Position numbers and translations under genes: made by a program. Below are positions 26,280 to 37,300 of a DNA stretch of 57,322 bases, piece by piece. Where the stretch lies: contig JAOZUK010000012.1 in assembly GCA_029938715.1 (NCBI GenBank), positions 1-57,322 of the forward strand, written 5' to 3'. How positions within the stretch are numbered: the first letter of the stretch is position 1; each line of letters starts with the position of its first letter. A model generated the notes under the pieces. The model was given only the letters and a program-made list of their open reading frames with translations, was not told the origin of the DNA and did not search any database. Source of the stretch: Bacteroidales bacterium. GTDB taxonomy: Bacteria; Bacteroidota; Bacteroidia; Bacteroidales; GCA-2748055.

Positions 26280-26909
26280 TCAGCTCATCTCCTTTTTTTT
26301 AAGTATTCTGTTCTCGTTTCCCTTAAGCAACCGGGATATGTTGGATCGATGGGTAATGATCACCAATATCGGTACAAAGATTGAGAATATCTGAAGTGAC
26401 CAATAATCAGTCTGGAATACAAAAATCATCCATCCCGGGTAGGAAATGACCGCTGATAAAGATCCCAGTGCAGAAACCCTGGTAAACAGGAAAATCAGAA
26501 GGTATACTCCAATGGCTGCCAGGGCAACTAAGGGATGTAGTGCGAGCCCCACCCCTGCCATGGTAGCCACGCCCTTACCTCCTTTAAAACCTGCAAATAC
26601 TGGAAATATATGCCCGATCACAGCCAGCAGACCCAATCCAATGCGCAGAATCATCAAGGATTCTGTACCAGTGGTAATTTCAATCTGAAGATGAGAAAGG
26701 CTCACTGCCAGTAACCCCTTCCCCATATCTGCAATCAGAACCACGATTCCAATGGGTTTTCCCAGCACCCGAAATGCATTTGTGGTCCCGGCATTCCCGC
26801 TTCCGTGCTTCCTCAGGTCCGTCCCCTTCAAAGCTTTTCCCAGCCATACCGATGTGGGTATAGAACCCAGCAGATAGGCCAACAGGAGGATTGTTGCGAT
26901 CATTAACAT
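26280..26909 (-). CDS. plsY: acyl-phosphate:glycerol-3-phosphate acyltransferase
   Basis: First step of phospholipid synthesis: transfers an acyl group from acyl phosphate to glycerol 3-phosphate at the inner membrane. The 209-residue protein has the three family motifs: the first with GSIPTSVWLGKA (residues 16-27), the second GSGNAGTTNAFRVLG near 37-51, and the third GHIFPVFAGFKGGKGVAT near 97-114, spread over about five membrane helices. Length is normal. The start at 26909 is preceded by the pckA terminator, so it has its own promoter or is read through. Confidence 0.95.
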   Translation of the reverse strand: MLMIATILLLAYLLGSIPTSVWLGKALKGTDLRKHGSGNAGTTNAFRVLGKPIGIVVLIADMGKGLLAVSLSHLQIEITTGTESLMILRIGLGLLAVIGHIFPVFAGFKGGKGVATMAGVGLALHPLVALAAIGVYLLIFLFTRVSALGSLSAVISYPGWMIFVFQTDYWSLQIFSIFVPILVIITHRSNISRLLKGNENRILKKKEMS

Positions 26910-26918
26910 ATGGGCTAA

Positions 26919-26956
26919 TATAAAAAGTTATCCCGATCCATTCTCAGGACCGGGAT
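26919..26956 (-). terminator. intrinsic terminator of pckA
   Basis: On the minus strand ATCCCG and CGGGAT form the base of a hairpin with GTCC/GGATC above it and one mismatch, followed by AACTTTTTATATT. It lies about 100 nt after the pckA stop, on the far side of a second structured element. Confidence 0.7.
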
Positions 26957-26979
26957 TAAAATTATTTCTGTTGATTCTT

Positions 26980-27041
26980 ATCTCGAGGGAGTAACCTGGC
27001 ATTTTTTGGCGAAGCCAAATAAGCACGTTACGACCTGAGAT
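26980..27041 (-). ncRNA. structured 3' untranslated element downstream of pckA
   Basis: The 62 nt just after the pckA stop can fold into one long interrupted helix: ATCTC/GAGAT, then GG/CC, GTAAC/GTTAC and TG/CA separated by small symmetric internal loops, capped by a TTTGGC/GCCAAA hairpin with a 3-nt loop. It precedes the terminator, so it would be part of the pckA message or released as a small RNA. Folding is by eye and no known family is recognised. Confidence 0.4.
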
Positions 27042-27054
27042 TAGGATCAAAATC

Positions 27055-28671
27055 TTACAGTTGAGGCCCGGCAGCTACCAGGGCTTTACCTTCTTCGTTA
27101 TCAGTAAACTGTTCGAAGTTAGTGATAAAGCGCTGGGCCAGATCTTTGGCTTTCGCATCCCACTCACCTGCATCGCTGTATGTATCTCGAGGATCCAAAA
27201 TTCCGCTATCCACATCGTGAAGTTCAGTTGGAACTTCCAGGTTAAAATAGGGAATTTGCTTGGTTGGCGCTTGATCAATGGATCCATCCAGTATGGCATC
27301 TATGATTTTCCTGGTATCCTTTATTGAGATACGCTTTCCAGTACCATTCCAGCCTGTATTCACCAAATAGGCACTAGACCCCGTTGCATCCATTCTTTTC
27401 ACCAGCTCATGCCCATATTGGGTGGGATGAAGGGTAAGAAAAGCAGCACCAAAACAGGCTGAGAATGTAGGAACAGGCTCAGTAACTCCCCTCTCTGTTC
27501 CAGCTAATTTGGCCGTGAAACCTGACAGGAAATGATACTGGGTCTGATCATGAGTTAGCTTCGAAACCGGTGGCATCACACCAAATGCATCTGCAGTTAA
27601 GAAGATTACCTTGGTGGCGTGACCAGCCTTTGAAACAGGTTTCACTATATTATCAATGTGATAGATAGGATAAGATACCCTTGTATTCTGGGTTTTTGAT
27701 CCATCTTCAAAGTCCACTTTTCCATCTGCAGTAACAACCACATTTTCCAGCAATGCATCTCTCTTGATGGCTTTGAAAATATCAGGCTCACTTTCCTGAC
27801 TCAGGTTAATGGTCTTGGCATAGCATCCCCCTTCAAAATTAAAGATCCCATCATCATCCCATCCATGCTCATCATCACCAACTAGCGCACGTTTCGGATC
27901 GGTGGAAAGGGTGGTCTTGCCGGTTCCTGAAAGACCGAAGAAAATAGCGGTTTCGCCATCATCACCCACATTGGCTGAACAGTGCATAGCTGCTATTCCT
28001 TTCAGCGGGAGATAGTAGTTCATAATGGAAAAGATACCCTTTTTCATCTCTCCCCCATACCAGGAACCACCAACTACTGCCATTCTCTCGGTAAGGTTGA
28101 AAAATACAAACACATCCGAGTTAAGTCCTTGCTCTTCCCATTTTGGATTGGTGGTTTTAGAAGCATTCAATACCACAAAATCGGGTTCAAAATCAGCCAG
28201 TTTCTCCTCTGAAGGCCTGATAAACATATTCTTTACAAAATGTGCCTGCCAGGCGACCTCCATGATAAATCTAACCTTGAGCCTGCTATCTTCATTGGCA
28301 CCACAATAACAATCCACCACAAATAAACGTTTCCCTGTGAGTTGTTTAGAGGCCAGATCATAGCCATGATCCCACACCTCTGTTGAGATGGGTTTGTTAT
28401 CTGAAGTCTTTGCGGTTTTCGATTTCCACCATATGGTATTCTCGGAGGTATCATCCCTTACTACGTATTTATCCTTGGGAGAACGGCCAGTGAAAACCCC
28501 GGTGTCCACGCTTACCGCTCCGTATTCACTTTCTACTCCAACCTCAAATCCCTCAAGTGAAGGATCCATCTCCTCTTTATAAAGTTGTTCGTAAGAAGGA
28601 TTGTAAACCACTTCTTCTACATCGTTGATGCCATACTGGCTTAGTTTCAATTTTTTTAAAATTTCACTCAT
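27055..28671 (-). CDS. pckA: phosphoenolpyruvate carboxykinase (ATP)
   Basis: Interconverts oxaloacetate and phosphoenolpyruvate; in fermentative Bacteroidota it often runs in the carboxylating direction toward succinate. The 538-residue protein has the PEPCK-specific segment, the kinase P-loop [11 protein letters not shown] near residue 248, the metal/nucleotide loop GDDEHGW near residue 269, and the ATP-binding [10 protein letters not shown] near residue 445. Length is canonical. It lies directly downstream of ppdK on the same strand, with a terminator between them, so they are likely separate transcripts serving the same PEP node. Confidence 0.97.
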   Translation of the reverse strand: MSEILKKLKLSQYGINDVEEVVYNPSYEQLYKEEMDPSLEGFEVGVESEYGAVSVDTGVFTGRSPKDKYVVRDDTSENTIWWKSKTAKTSDNKPISTEVWDHGYDLASKQLTGKRLFVVDCYCGANEDSRLKVRFIMEVAWQAHFVKNMFIRPSEEKLADFEPDFVVLNASKTTNPKWEEQGLNSDVFVFFNLTERMAVVGGSWYGGEMKKGIFSIMNYYLPLKGIAAMHCSANVGDDGETAIFFGLSGTGKTTLSTDPKRALVGDDEHGWDDDGIFNFEGGCYAKTINLSQESEPDIFKAIKRDALLENVVVTADGKVDFEDGSKTQNTRVSYPIYHIDNIVKPVSKAGHATKVIFLTADAFGVMPPVSKLTHDQTQYHFLSGFTAKLAGTERGVTEPVPTFSACFGAAFLTLHPTQYGHELVKRMDATGSSAYLVNTGWNGTGKRISIKDTRKIIDAILDGSIDQAPTKQIPYFNLEVPTELHDVDSGILDPRDTYSDAGEWDAKAKDLAQRFITNFEQFTDNEEGKALVAAGPQL

Positions 28672-28762
28672 AATATTCCTGATTTTAAGCTAACGGTGTA
28701 TATGTTATTCAAATTAATAGTTAAAAGAGGGTATAGCTGATAAAAAAAGCAGCGCAAATATC

Positions 28763-28797
28763 TAAAAAAAAAGCGGTAAAATCAAGTTTTACCGCTT
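28763..28797 (-). terminator. intrinsic terminator of ppdK
   Basis: On the minus strand AAGCGGTAAAA pairs with TTTTACCGCTT around CTTGA, a perfect 11-bp stem followed by nine T residues. It lies 35 nt after the ppdK stop codon. Confidence 0.92.
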
Positions 28798-28831
28798 AAA
28801 TACTATGTTAAAACATACTTTTCTTTATGCC

Positions 28832-31540
28832 CTATCGCAGAGCTGCTTGAGCAGCTGCAAGCCGGGCTATAGGTACGCGGAAAGGTGAACAACTGACGTA
28901 GTTCATTCCAACGCGGTGACAGAACTCAACAGACTCAGGATCTCCACCGTGCTCACCACAGATCCCAACTTTAAGATCTGGCTTCACAGAGCGTCCTTTG
29001 GCCGTTCCCATTTCCACCAGCTGGCCAACACCTTCCTGGTCCAGAGTCTGGAATGGATCACTCTTCAACAAACCCTTCTCAATATAGATGGGGAGGAATT
29101 TTCCAGCATCATCCCTGGAATAGCCAAATGCCATCTGGGTCAGGTCGTTGGTTCCAAATGAGAAAAACTCAGCATGTTCAGCAATCAAATTAGCAGTCAT
29201 TGCTGCCCTTGGAATCTCAATCATGGTCCCTACAAGATAGTCACATTTTGCACCTTTCTCTTCGAAAACCTTCTCAGCAGTGGAACGAATGATCTCCTCC
29301 TGCATCTTGAACTCCTGCCAGGTACCGATCAGCGGAACCATAATCTCCGGACGAACATCCACACCCTTTTGAGTGAGATTAACAGCAGCCTCCATAATGG
29401 CCCTGGCCTGCATCTCCGTAATCTCAGGATAGGTATTTCCTAAACGGCAACCACGGTGTCCAAGCATGGGATTGAATTCGTGAAGGTCCTCAACCAATGC
29501 CTGTATATCGGCAACAGTAATGCCCATTTCGTCGGCCATTACCTTCTGGTTGGCCTCATCGTGGGGAACAAATTCATGCAGTGGCGGATCCAGTAAACGT
29601 ATGGTTACACCAAAACCTGCCATGGTTTCCAGGATACCCTCAAAGTCCTCACGCTGGTAGGGAAGTAATTTATCAAGTGCCTTGCGACGCTCTTCTTCAG
29701 TGGTAGCAAGGATCATCTCCCTCATCACTTTGATACGTTCTCCTTCGAAAAACATATGTTCGGTACGGGTCAGACCAATACCCTTGGCTCCAAAGTCACG
29801 TGCTACCTGGGCATCATGCGGAGTGTCTGCATTGGTACGAACATCCATCTTTGTGTGCTTTTCAGCAAGCTCAAGGATGGCACCGAAATCTCCACTCACT
29901 TCGGGATCGATGGTGGCAACCTGTCCTTCAAGTACATTACCTGTTGAACCATTCAGAGAGATCCATGCACCTTCTTTAAATACTTTGCCGGCAGCAGTCA
30001 TGGTGCGGTCTTTATAGTTGATCTTCACTCCACCAGCTCCGGATACACAACATTTACCCATTCCGCGTGCCACAACAGCAGCGTGGGAAGTCATCCCGCC
30101 ACGAGCGGTCAGAATACCCCTGGCAATATTCATACCTTCCAGGTCTTCTGGTGAAGTCTCAATTCTTACCAGAATGGCTTCAGGATACTTATTGGCTTCA
30201 TCAGCAAAGAAAACAATCTGGCCGGTGGCTGCTCCGGGAGAAGCAGGAAGTCCCTGTGCCAGTACAGTGGCAGCGGCTAAAGCACCTTTTTCAAATACGG
30301 GGTGAAGTAGTTCATCCAATTTTGCAGGCTCCTGACGAAGCAGTGCAGTTTTCTCATCCAATTTTCCTTCTGCCAGCATATCTATGGCAATTTTTACCAT
30401 GGCCGCGCCCGTACGTTTACCGTTACGGGTTTGGAGTAACCACAGTTTGCCATCCTGAATGGTAAATTCCAGGTCCTGCATGTCTGTGAAATAATCTTCC
30501 AGCTTTTGCTGGGTATCATCCAACTCGGCATAAACCTCTGGCATTACCTCCTCAAGTGAGGGATAATCAGCTACACGATCCTCTTCAGAAACTTTGGCCA
30601 GTTTGGCCCACCTTAATGAACCCTCTTTGGTAATCTGACGGGGAGTACGAACACCTGCCACCACATCTTCTCCCTGTGCATCGATCAGGTATTCTCCGTT
30701 GAAAATATCTTCTCCTGTTCCTGCATCGCGGGTAAATGCTACTCCTGTACCGGAAGTTTCACCCATGTTTCCATAAACCATTGCCTGAACATTCACTGCA
30801 GTACCCCAATCACCGGGGATCTGATTCATGTTGCGGTAGTAAATGGCCCTTGGAGTTTCCCAGCTATCAAATACAGCCATCACTGCTCCCCAGAGCTGCT
30901 CCCACGGATCTACCGGGAAATCGTGTCCGGTTTGCTTCTTTACAGCAGTCTTGAATTTTTCAACCAGATCTTTCAGGTCATCAACAGTAAGTTCGTTGTC
31001 ATTCTCAACACCGCGGGCTTCCTTCACTTCTTCCAGAATCGCCTCGAAAGGATCAATATCTTCTTTTGATTCGGGTTTTAATCCAAGAACAACATCACCA
31101 TACATCTGTACAAAACGGCGATAGCTGTCCCATGCAAATTTCTCATTTCCTGTTTTGGCAATCAGTCCTTCAACCGCATTTTCGTTCATTCCCAGGTTCA
31201 ACACAGTGTCCATCATACCAGGCATGGATACCCTTGCTCCTGAACGCACAGAAACCAGGCAGGGATTCTCATTGCTACCGAATTTGGTTCCCATGATATC
31301 TTCAATGTTCTTAACAGCGGCTTCCACTTCCGCTTTGATCAGCTCAACAGCTTTGTCCTGACCCAGGGCATTATATTCGGTACAAACTTCAGTGGTAATT
31401 GTAAATCCAGGAGGAACGGGTACACCAATCAGGTTCATTTCTGCAAGATTGGCACCTTTTCCACCTAATAAGTTTTTCATATCGGCTTTACCTTCGGCTT
31501 TTCTGTCACCAAAAGTATAAACGCGTTTTAAATCTGACAT
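28832..31540 (-). CDS. ppdK: pyruvate, phosphate dikinase
   Basis: Interconverts pyruvate, ATP and phosphate with phosphoenolpyruvate, AMP and diphosphate. The 902-residue protein has the N-terminal ATP-grasp domain (GGKGANLAEM near residue 27; SVRSGARVSMPGMMDT near 97), the central swivelling domain with the phospho-His in GGMTSHAAVVARGMGKCC near residue 454, and the C-terminal PEP-binding barrel with LTRTEHMFF, GTNDLTQ and the catalytic Cys in GICGEHGGDP near residue 830. Length is canonical for the diphosphate-linked enzyme. With pckA it sets the pyruvate/PEP/oxaloacetate node. Confidence 0.97.
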   Translation of the reverse strand: MSDLKRVYTFGDRKAEGKADMKNLLGGKGANLAEMNLIGVPVPPGFTITTEVCTEYNALGQDKAVELIKAEVEAAVKNIEDIMGTKFGSNENPCLVSVRSGARVSMPGMMDTVLNLGMNENAVEGLIAKTGNEKFAWDSYRRFVQMYGDVVLGLKPESKEDIDPFEAILEEVKEARGVENDNELTVDDLKDLVEKFKTAVKKQTGHDFPVDPWEQLWGAVMAVFDSWETPRAIYYRNMNQIPGDWGTAVNVQAMVYGNMGETSGTGVAFTRDAGTGEDIFNGEYLIDAQGEDVVAGVRTPRQITKEGSLRWAKLAKVSEEDRVADYPSLEEVMPEVYAELDDTQQKLEDYFTDMQDLEFTIQDGKLWLLQTRNGKRTGAAMVKIAIDMLAEGKLDEKTALLRQEPAKLDELLHPVFEKGALAAATVLAQGLPASPGAATGQIVFFADEANKYPEAILVRIETSPEDLEGMNIARGILTARGGMTSHAAVVARGMGKCCVSGAGGVKINYKDRTMTAAGKVFKEGAWISLNGSTGNVLEGQVATIDPEVSGDFGAILELAEKHTKMDVRTNADTPHDAQVARDFGAKGIGLTRTEHMFFEGERIKVMREMILATTEEERRKALDKLLPYQREDFEGILETMAGFGVTIRLLDPPLHEFVPHDEANQKVMADEMGITVADIQALVEDLHEFNPMLGHRGCRLGNTYPEITEMQARAIMEAAVNLTQKGVDVRPEIMVPLIGTWQEFKMQEEIIRSTAEKVFEEKGAKCDYLVGTMIEIPRAAMTANLIAEHAEFFSFGTNDLTQMAFGYSRDDAGKFLPIYIEKGLLKSDPFQTLDQEGVGQLVEMGTAKGRSVKPDLKVGICGEHGGDPESVEFCHRVGMNYVSCSPFRVPIARLAAAQAALR

Positions 31541-31668
31541 TGGAAAATTGCTTTTAGTTATTAATAATGAGTTATTTATGGTAAAAACCCTTGATTTTTA
31601 AAGACACAAAGGTACCTAAATTAATAATAAAACTGTTCTAAATTAGGGTTAAATAAGAGTGGGGAAAT

Positions 31669-32919
31669 CTACCCGAACTGCTTGATAGCGTCTAACATGG
31701 CCACCACATTCTCGGTGGGTACATTTGCCTGGATGTTATGAACCGTATTGAAGACAAATCCGCCACCGGGTGCGAGGATTTCGCACTCTTTTAAAACATG
31801 TGCTTTCACCTCTTCAGGTGTTCCAAAGGGCAATACCTTCTGGGTGTCTATTCCCCCACCCCAGAACACCAGTCTACTGCCATACTTCTTCTTCAACAGT
31901 ACCGGGTCCATTCCCGCTGCATTCACCTGAACCGGGTTAATGATATCAAACCCGGCTTCGATAAAATGCTCCATGAAGGGTTCAACAGCCCCACAACTGT
32001 GCTTAAAAGTCTTCCAGCTGGTATTCTCGTGGATCCAGTTATTGATCTTCTTATAATAAGGTGCATAAAGTTCATCAAAAGCCTCGGTAGAACAGAAAGA
32101 AGAGTCCTGTGTACCAAAATCTGTTCCGCAGATAAAGGCCACATCCACCAGGTCACCCGCTGCTTCCTTAGCCATCTTGAGATTCTCAAGGGCAATATCA
32201 GTTTGTTTTTCAAATACAAAGTGCATATAATCGGGCCTCATAAGGGTGGACATATACCAATCGGCCACATCCCGGATCCCTTTGGGAGCCTTCAGATTTA
32301 ATCCCGGTACCAGTGCAATGTCACCAATGCCGGTACCTCCAAAGTTGGCTACCAATCCTTTCCCACTACTGGCTGAGTTCTTGATGGCAGTGCTCCAGTA
32401 ATCCAAATCCTCTGCAGTCATTAAGGTAAACTCTTCTACATTATCTTCCGGATTCAACTTGGCTTCATCCAGAGGTTCCTGTCGATTAATTGCATCAAAG
32501 AAGTAGGCTGCTTTGGGCATTTTTACGCTGGGTGGCACAGAATCGTCACCCTGCGGATACAATACTGTATCCCCATTTTCATCAATCCTGGTGGTAAATG
32601 AACCTGGTACAAGTACTTCCTGTCCCCAGGGAGTTTTGTACTCCTTCCAGTTGGTAAAACGATTTCCAAACATATCTGAAGCAGGTGACAGCCCAATCAC
32701 ATCCACACCCATAAGTTCAATCAGCTCTTCATCTACCTCCCCCAGCATCTGAAAAGGTTCTGTTACCTTCACTGGTCTTTGCTCCAACCCATAATGGGAC
32801 CGAAGTTGCTCAACCATGAGCACATGTATGCCGGTAACCGGTGTAGCACCAAAATCAACAACCACGCGGTCGGGTTGCTCGTGGTTCAGAGTTTTAAGAA
32901 GGTTTTCTTTTGAATTCAT
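31669..32919 (-). CDS. UroD/MtaA-like protein with HxC zinc motif (first copy)
   Basis: A 416-residue member of the uroporphyrinogen decarboxylase superfamily. I place the start at 32919 (MNSKENLLKTLNHEQPDRV, the usual beginning); upstream residues do not fit. It carries KHSCG near residue 300, the HxC zinc motif of MtaA/CmuA-type methyltransferases that act on corrinoid proteins, and is longer than true HemE (about 350). This points away from heme synthesis toward methyl transfer, but no corrinoid protein is in the window and the substrate is unknown. A second, divergent copy lies at 41283. It is divergent from the Gfo/Idh gene. Confidence 0.83.
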   Translation of the reverse strand: MNSKENLLKTLNHEQPDRVVVDFGATPVTGIHVLMVEQLRSHYGLEQRPVKVTEPFQMLGEVDEELIELMGVDVIGLSPASDMFGNRFTNWKEYKTPWGQEVLVPGSFTTRIDENGDTVLYPQGDDSVPPSVKMPKAAYFFDAINRQEPLDEAKLNPEDNVEEFTLMTAEDLDYWSTAIKNSASSGKGLVANFGGTGIGDIALVPGLNLKAPKGIRDVADWYMSTLMRPDYMHFVFEKQTDIALENLKMAKEAAGDLVDVAFICGTDFGTQDSSFCSTEAFDELYAPYYKKINNWIHENTSWKTFKHSCGAVEPFMEHFIEAGFDIINPVQVNAAGMDPVLLKKKYGSRLVFWGGGIDTQKVLPFGTPEEVKAHVLKECEILAPGGGFVFNTVHNIQANVPTENVVAMLDAIKQFG

Positions 32920-32998
32920 CAGATATTTGTGTCTCAGAATAAAAAATAACAAAAACGCAATTTAGGTATTATCATACACAATTTTAAACTTGAATCAA

Positions 32999-33006
32999 TA
33001 CATTTG
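32999..33006 (+). promoter_or_regulatory. possible -7 element for the Gfo/Idh gene
   Basis: TACATTTG matches TAnnTTTG fully and lies 31 nt before the ATG at 33038, in the divergent spacer with the first UroD-like gene. No -33 TTTG at the usual spacing. Confidence 0.32.
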
Positions 33007-33037
33007 TTGAGAGACTACCACATCTAAAGCAACCCAC

Positions 33038-34291
33038 ATGGAAAGAAGAGATTTTCTTAAGAAAAGTATACTTGGTACAGCCGCATTCACAATTATACCC
33101 CGACATGTGCTTGGCGGACCCGGATTCATTGCACCCAGCGACCAGATCACAAAGGCCATCATCGGGGTTGGAGGAATTGGCTATAACCATCATTTTAGTC
33201 GCGAAGGACGATTGGTTGCAGTCTGTGATGTGGATAAACTGCACCTTCAAAGGGCCATGACAAGGGCCGGAGATGGGATTAAAGGCTATTCCGACTTCCG
33301 TGAACTGTTACTGCAAAAAGATATTGATGTGGTACATATTGCCACCCCTCCCCACTGGCATGGAACCATGTCAGTAATGGCTGCAGAGGCAGGTAAAGAT
33401 ATCTGGTGTGAAAAACCCATGACCCGGACCATTGGGGAAGGGAAAAAGGTTATTGAAGCAGTCAGGAGAAATGGAAGAATGTTCAGGCTAAATACCTGGT
33501 TCCGCTTCCGAGGAGACTTTTATGGATTGGGCACAGAGGTGAAACCACTTAAGAAAATCGTGGATAGTGGAGTTCTGGGATGGCCCCTTAAGGTCACCGT
33601 AAGTGGCATCACAGGGTACGACTGGAAATTCTACTGGAGCGGAGATACAAATCTGACCCCTGAACCAGTACCAGAGCACCTGGATTACAACATGTGGTTG
33701 GGGCCTGCTCCCTATAAGCCTTACAATGCCCTGAGGGTACATGCTAAATTCCGCGGATTCTGGGATTATGACGGCGGTGGATTGGGTGATATGGGACAGC
33801 ACTACCTGGATCCTGTTCAGTATATGCTAAACAAAGACCATACTAGCCCCATCAAAGTGGAAGTGGATGCACCTCAACAACACCCCGATGCGGTGGGATC
33901 GTGGAGAAGAATTACCTATACCTATGAAGATGGATGCCAGATCATCCTGGATGGCGAAAACAGGGATAAAGATGCCGCCTACATTGAAGGTCCCAAAGGG
34001 AAAATATACCGGGGATTCCGTTCAAACATACCTGATATTCAAAAGCTGGCTGCCAGCCTTTCGGATCCGGAACCTCAGATCACCTCATTTCATGAATCCA
34101 TAAGAACCCGTGAGAAGTTTGCATTAAATGAATTGAATGGACACCGATCCTGTACCATGGTGAATATGGGTGTGGCAGCCCTTAGACTTGGGCGCACGCT
34201 GCACTTCGATCCTGTGAAACAGGAGTTCATTAACGATGAAGGAGCAAACCGGCTCATCTATCCCGAGATGAGAGCCCCATGGAGTATTTAA
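33038..34291 (+). CDS. Tat-exported Gfo/Idh/MocA family oxidoreductase
   Basis: The 417-residue product begins with a twin-arginine-like signal (MERRDFLKKSILGTAAF, ending near GGPGF). The NAD(P)-binding Rossmann fold follows (AIIGVGGIGYNHHF, near residues 41-54) and the catalytic-type motif is EKPMTR in DIWCEKPM near residue 127. The C-terminal half is the substrate-binding alpha/beta domain. Exported members of this family in Bacteroidota oxidise sugars or glycosides, some at C3. The gene is followed 34 nt later by a protein with two 3-keto-glycoside hydrolase domains, so a shared periplasmic 3-keto route is a reasonable inference. Confidence 0.88.
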   Translation: MERRDFLKKSILGTAAFTIIPRHVLGGPGFIAPSDQITKAIIGVGGIGYNHHFSREGRLVAVCDVDKLHLQRAMTRAGDGIKGYSDFRELLLQKDIDVVHIATPPHWHGTMSVMAAEAGKDIWCEKPMTRTIGEGKKVIEAVRRNGRMFRLNTWFRFRGDFYGLGTEVKPLKKIVDSGVLGWPLKVTVSGITGYDWKFYWSGDTNLTPEPVPEHLDYNMWLGPAPYKPYNALRVHAKFRGFWDYDGGGLGDMGQHYLDPVQYMLNKDHTSPIKVEVDAPQQHPDAVGSWRRITYTYEDGCQIILDGENRDKDAAYIEGPKGKIYRGFRSNIPDIQKLAASLSDPEPQITSFHESIRTREKFALNELNGHRSCTMVNMGVAALRLGRTLHFDPVKQEFINDEGANRLIYPEMRAPWSI

Positions 34292-34325
34292 CCAAACGGA
34301 TTCCGACACTACAAAAGACCTCAAA

Positions 34326-37300
34326 ATGAAAACCATCAAACACATATACATCACCCTATTTGTTCTGGCACTAACCATCAGTCAAATCCATGCTCAGGAC
34401 AACAGAACCCTCGACACCAAAATTGCCGACCTTCTGGTTCAGGTACCGGCCGAGAATGAAGAGCAGCTGAATCACCAGATGAGATCTCTGCTTGAACTGC
34501 AGGAGACCGGATTGCAAAAGGTACTTGATCAGGTAATCTGTCCAGGGACAGGTGACGACACCAAACCCAGAATGGCAGTGGAGAGTCTCTCCCGCTATCT
34601 CAGTCAGCAAGGGATGGAACAGGAAAGAACCATGTGGGAGTCCATGCTTCTTATGGAGATCGATACCCGGGAAAACCTGTTTATCAAGAGCTTTCTGATC
34701 CGTCAGCTTAACTATATTAGCAGCCGGGCTACCATTGAAAAACTCGCCCCATTTCTTACAGATCCAATTTTGTATGACCCGGCCATCAGGGCCATGAAAG
34801 ATGCTGATCCGGAAGAGGCTTCTGAAACATTTGCAAACTACCTTAATAAAACCAATATCATTCAGCAGGTGGCTCTTATAAATGCCATAGGAAATATGGG
34901 GATCTCTAAGCACGCCCCTGCTGTATCTGTATTGGCCGGGAGTAATGAACAAGCTTTACAAAAAAGCGTTTTGGCCTGCCTGGCCAACCTGGGTCATCCC
35001 GATTCATACGATCTGTTGATGCGTGCGGCAAAAACAGCAGATTACAGACATGAACCCACCCATGCAACATCCAGTTTGTTAGAGTATGCCCAAACACTCT
35101 CTTCAAATGGCAAACATAAACTCAGTCTGAAGATCTGCAAAACCATTGATAAAAAGTGCTTCGAACCGGATCAGATTCATTTCAGATCGGGCGCATTGAT
35201 TATCGCAGCCGGTAACGGTCCCATTAATGAGTCTGTCACACTTCTTGTGAAAGCCATGAAGAACCAAAACAAACAGTTTCGCATGGCAGCCATCAGATAT
35301 GCAGCCGAAAACGATAGTCCCACTTCTCCATGGGTCAATGAATTGAACCGCACTAAAAAGAGTGAGGTCAAGACCGAAATTTTATACTTACTGGGGCGGT
35401 TAGGTCATGCTGAGACTGCCCCTGCAGTATGGGTCTGCATGTCTGATCCGGACAGCGTCGTAAGAAAACAGGCTGCGGAGTCCATGGCCCTGATACTGAA
35501 GGAGGAGGCCATACCTTATCTGATCAGATACACAATGTCATTTCCCGAACCGCCCGATACAGACGTGGCCAGTAATGCACTTCTTCAGACTGTGGATATT
35601 GGCTCATTGTCTATGCTGGAGGAAAAGGTTGGTGAAGCTCCGGAAGGAGCCAAAGTTATTTTCACAGAGGTGATTGCCTCCAGGGAGGACCCTGCAAACT
35701 TTGATATTCTATTTGATCAGATCACCCAGGCCGGACCGGTAAGGGACGCTTCCATAGAAAACCTCTACCTGGTCACATCAGGTGAACACCTGAGTGATCT
35801 GTTGTCTTTGTTTGACGGGCTGGAGGAGAAAGATGAAATCATTCATACCGGGAAAGCATTGGTTGTATCCATCAATACCAGTCAGGATAGGGAGCAGGCA
35901 ATTACACAGGTGATTAATCATGCAACCAGTCATTCGTCCCTTCCAAAATATATGGATGTGCTTGCTGCTGTGGGAGGTGAAGAGGCCATGATCGCAGTCT
36001 ATTCAGTATACAGCAGCAGCGAAGATCCGGTGAAAGAGGAAGCCTTCGATGCCCTGGTCAGATCAAGTGATGTCTTTGCACTCAAACCGCTTTTTGAAAT
36101 ATGTAGCAGGAGCTCAGATTCTTCTGAGAAGGTCAAAGCATTTGACAGCTTTGCCAGGGTTGTATACACCTCAGATCTTACTGATGACCAGAAGTTGCTT
36201 TTACTGAGAAAAATAGAACCCCTGGCTCCAAGTCCCACCTCAACCATGCTGTTGATTAAGGCCATGGGAAGTATAAAAACCTTTCTCAGCTTCGTCACCC
36301 TGAGCAGATACATGGAGGATGAAGCACTGCGGACCGAAGCTGCCAATGCCATGATCAGGGTGGCATTACCCAGCCAGGGACAGGACAATGGACTCGAGGG
36401 AGAGCTGGTCAGGGAGGGGCTCCTTAAGGCCAGCAAAATCCTGAGTGGACCCGAGAGTGAGTATACCCGGATTGACATTGAAACCTACCTGGAAAAGATG
36501 CCGTTACATCCGGGGTATCTCTCCATGTTCAATGAAAAAGACCTCTCCGGATGGCAGGGGTTGGCTGCTGATCCTGTGATAAAGGCCACACTCTCCTCTG
36601 ATGAGTTGAAGAAGCTGCAGAAGGAAACTGATGAAAAATTAAAGGAAAACTGGAGCGTAAAAGACAATTGCATCGTTTTTAATGGTGAGGGCTCAAACCT
36701 ATGCAGCATCAAATCCTATGGTTCATTTGAAATGATTGTGGACTGGCGAATTACCAAAAAAGGGGATTCAGGGCTCTACCTGAGAGGTTCTCCCCAGGTA
36801 CAGATCTGGGATACCTCACGCGTAGAGGCTGGCGCCCAGGTAGGCTCAGGAGGATTGTATAACAATAAGGTTCATGAAAGCGCCCCCCTACTGGTGGCCG
36901 ACAATCCTGTGGGGGATTGGAATACATTTCGAATCAGGATGATTGATGAAAGGGTCACGGTCTACCTGAACGGACAACTGGTGGTGGACAATGTGGTGAT
37001 GGAAAACTACTGGGACCGAAGCATCCCTATCTTCCCTGCAGGTTCCATAGAGTTACAGGCCCATGGCACAGACCTGGCGTTCAGGGACATTTATATCAGG
37101 GAGCTTGATCCTGTAGCTGCCACAATCACTCAGGATGAGATCTCAAAGGGGTTTATCCCTCTTTTTAATGGATATGATTTTACAAATTGGATAGGAGAAA
37201 ACCACAGTTACCTGGTGGAAGAGGGAACCATTGTCATTCGCCCCACAGAAGGAGGAGGTAATCTATACACTGAAAAAGAGTATTCCGATTTCATTTTCCG

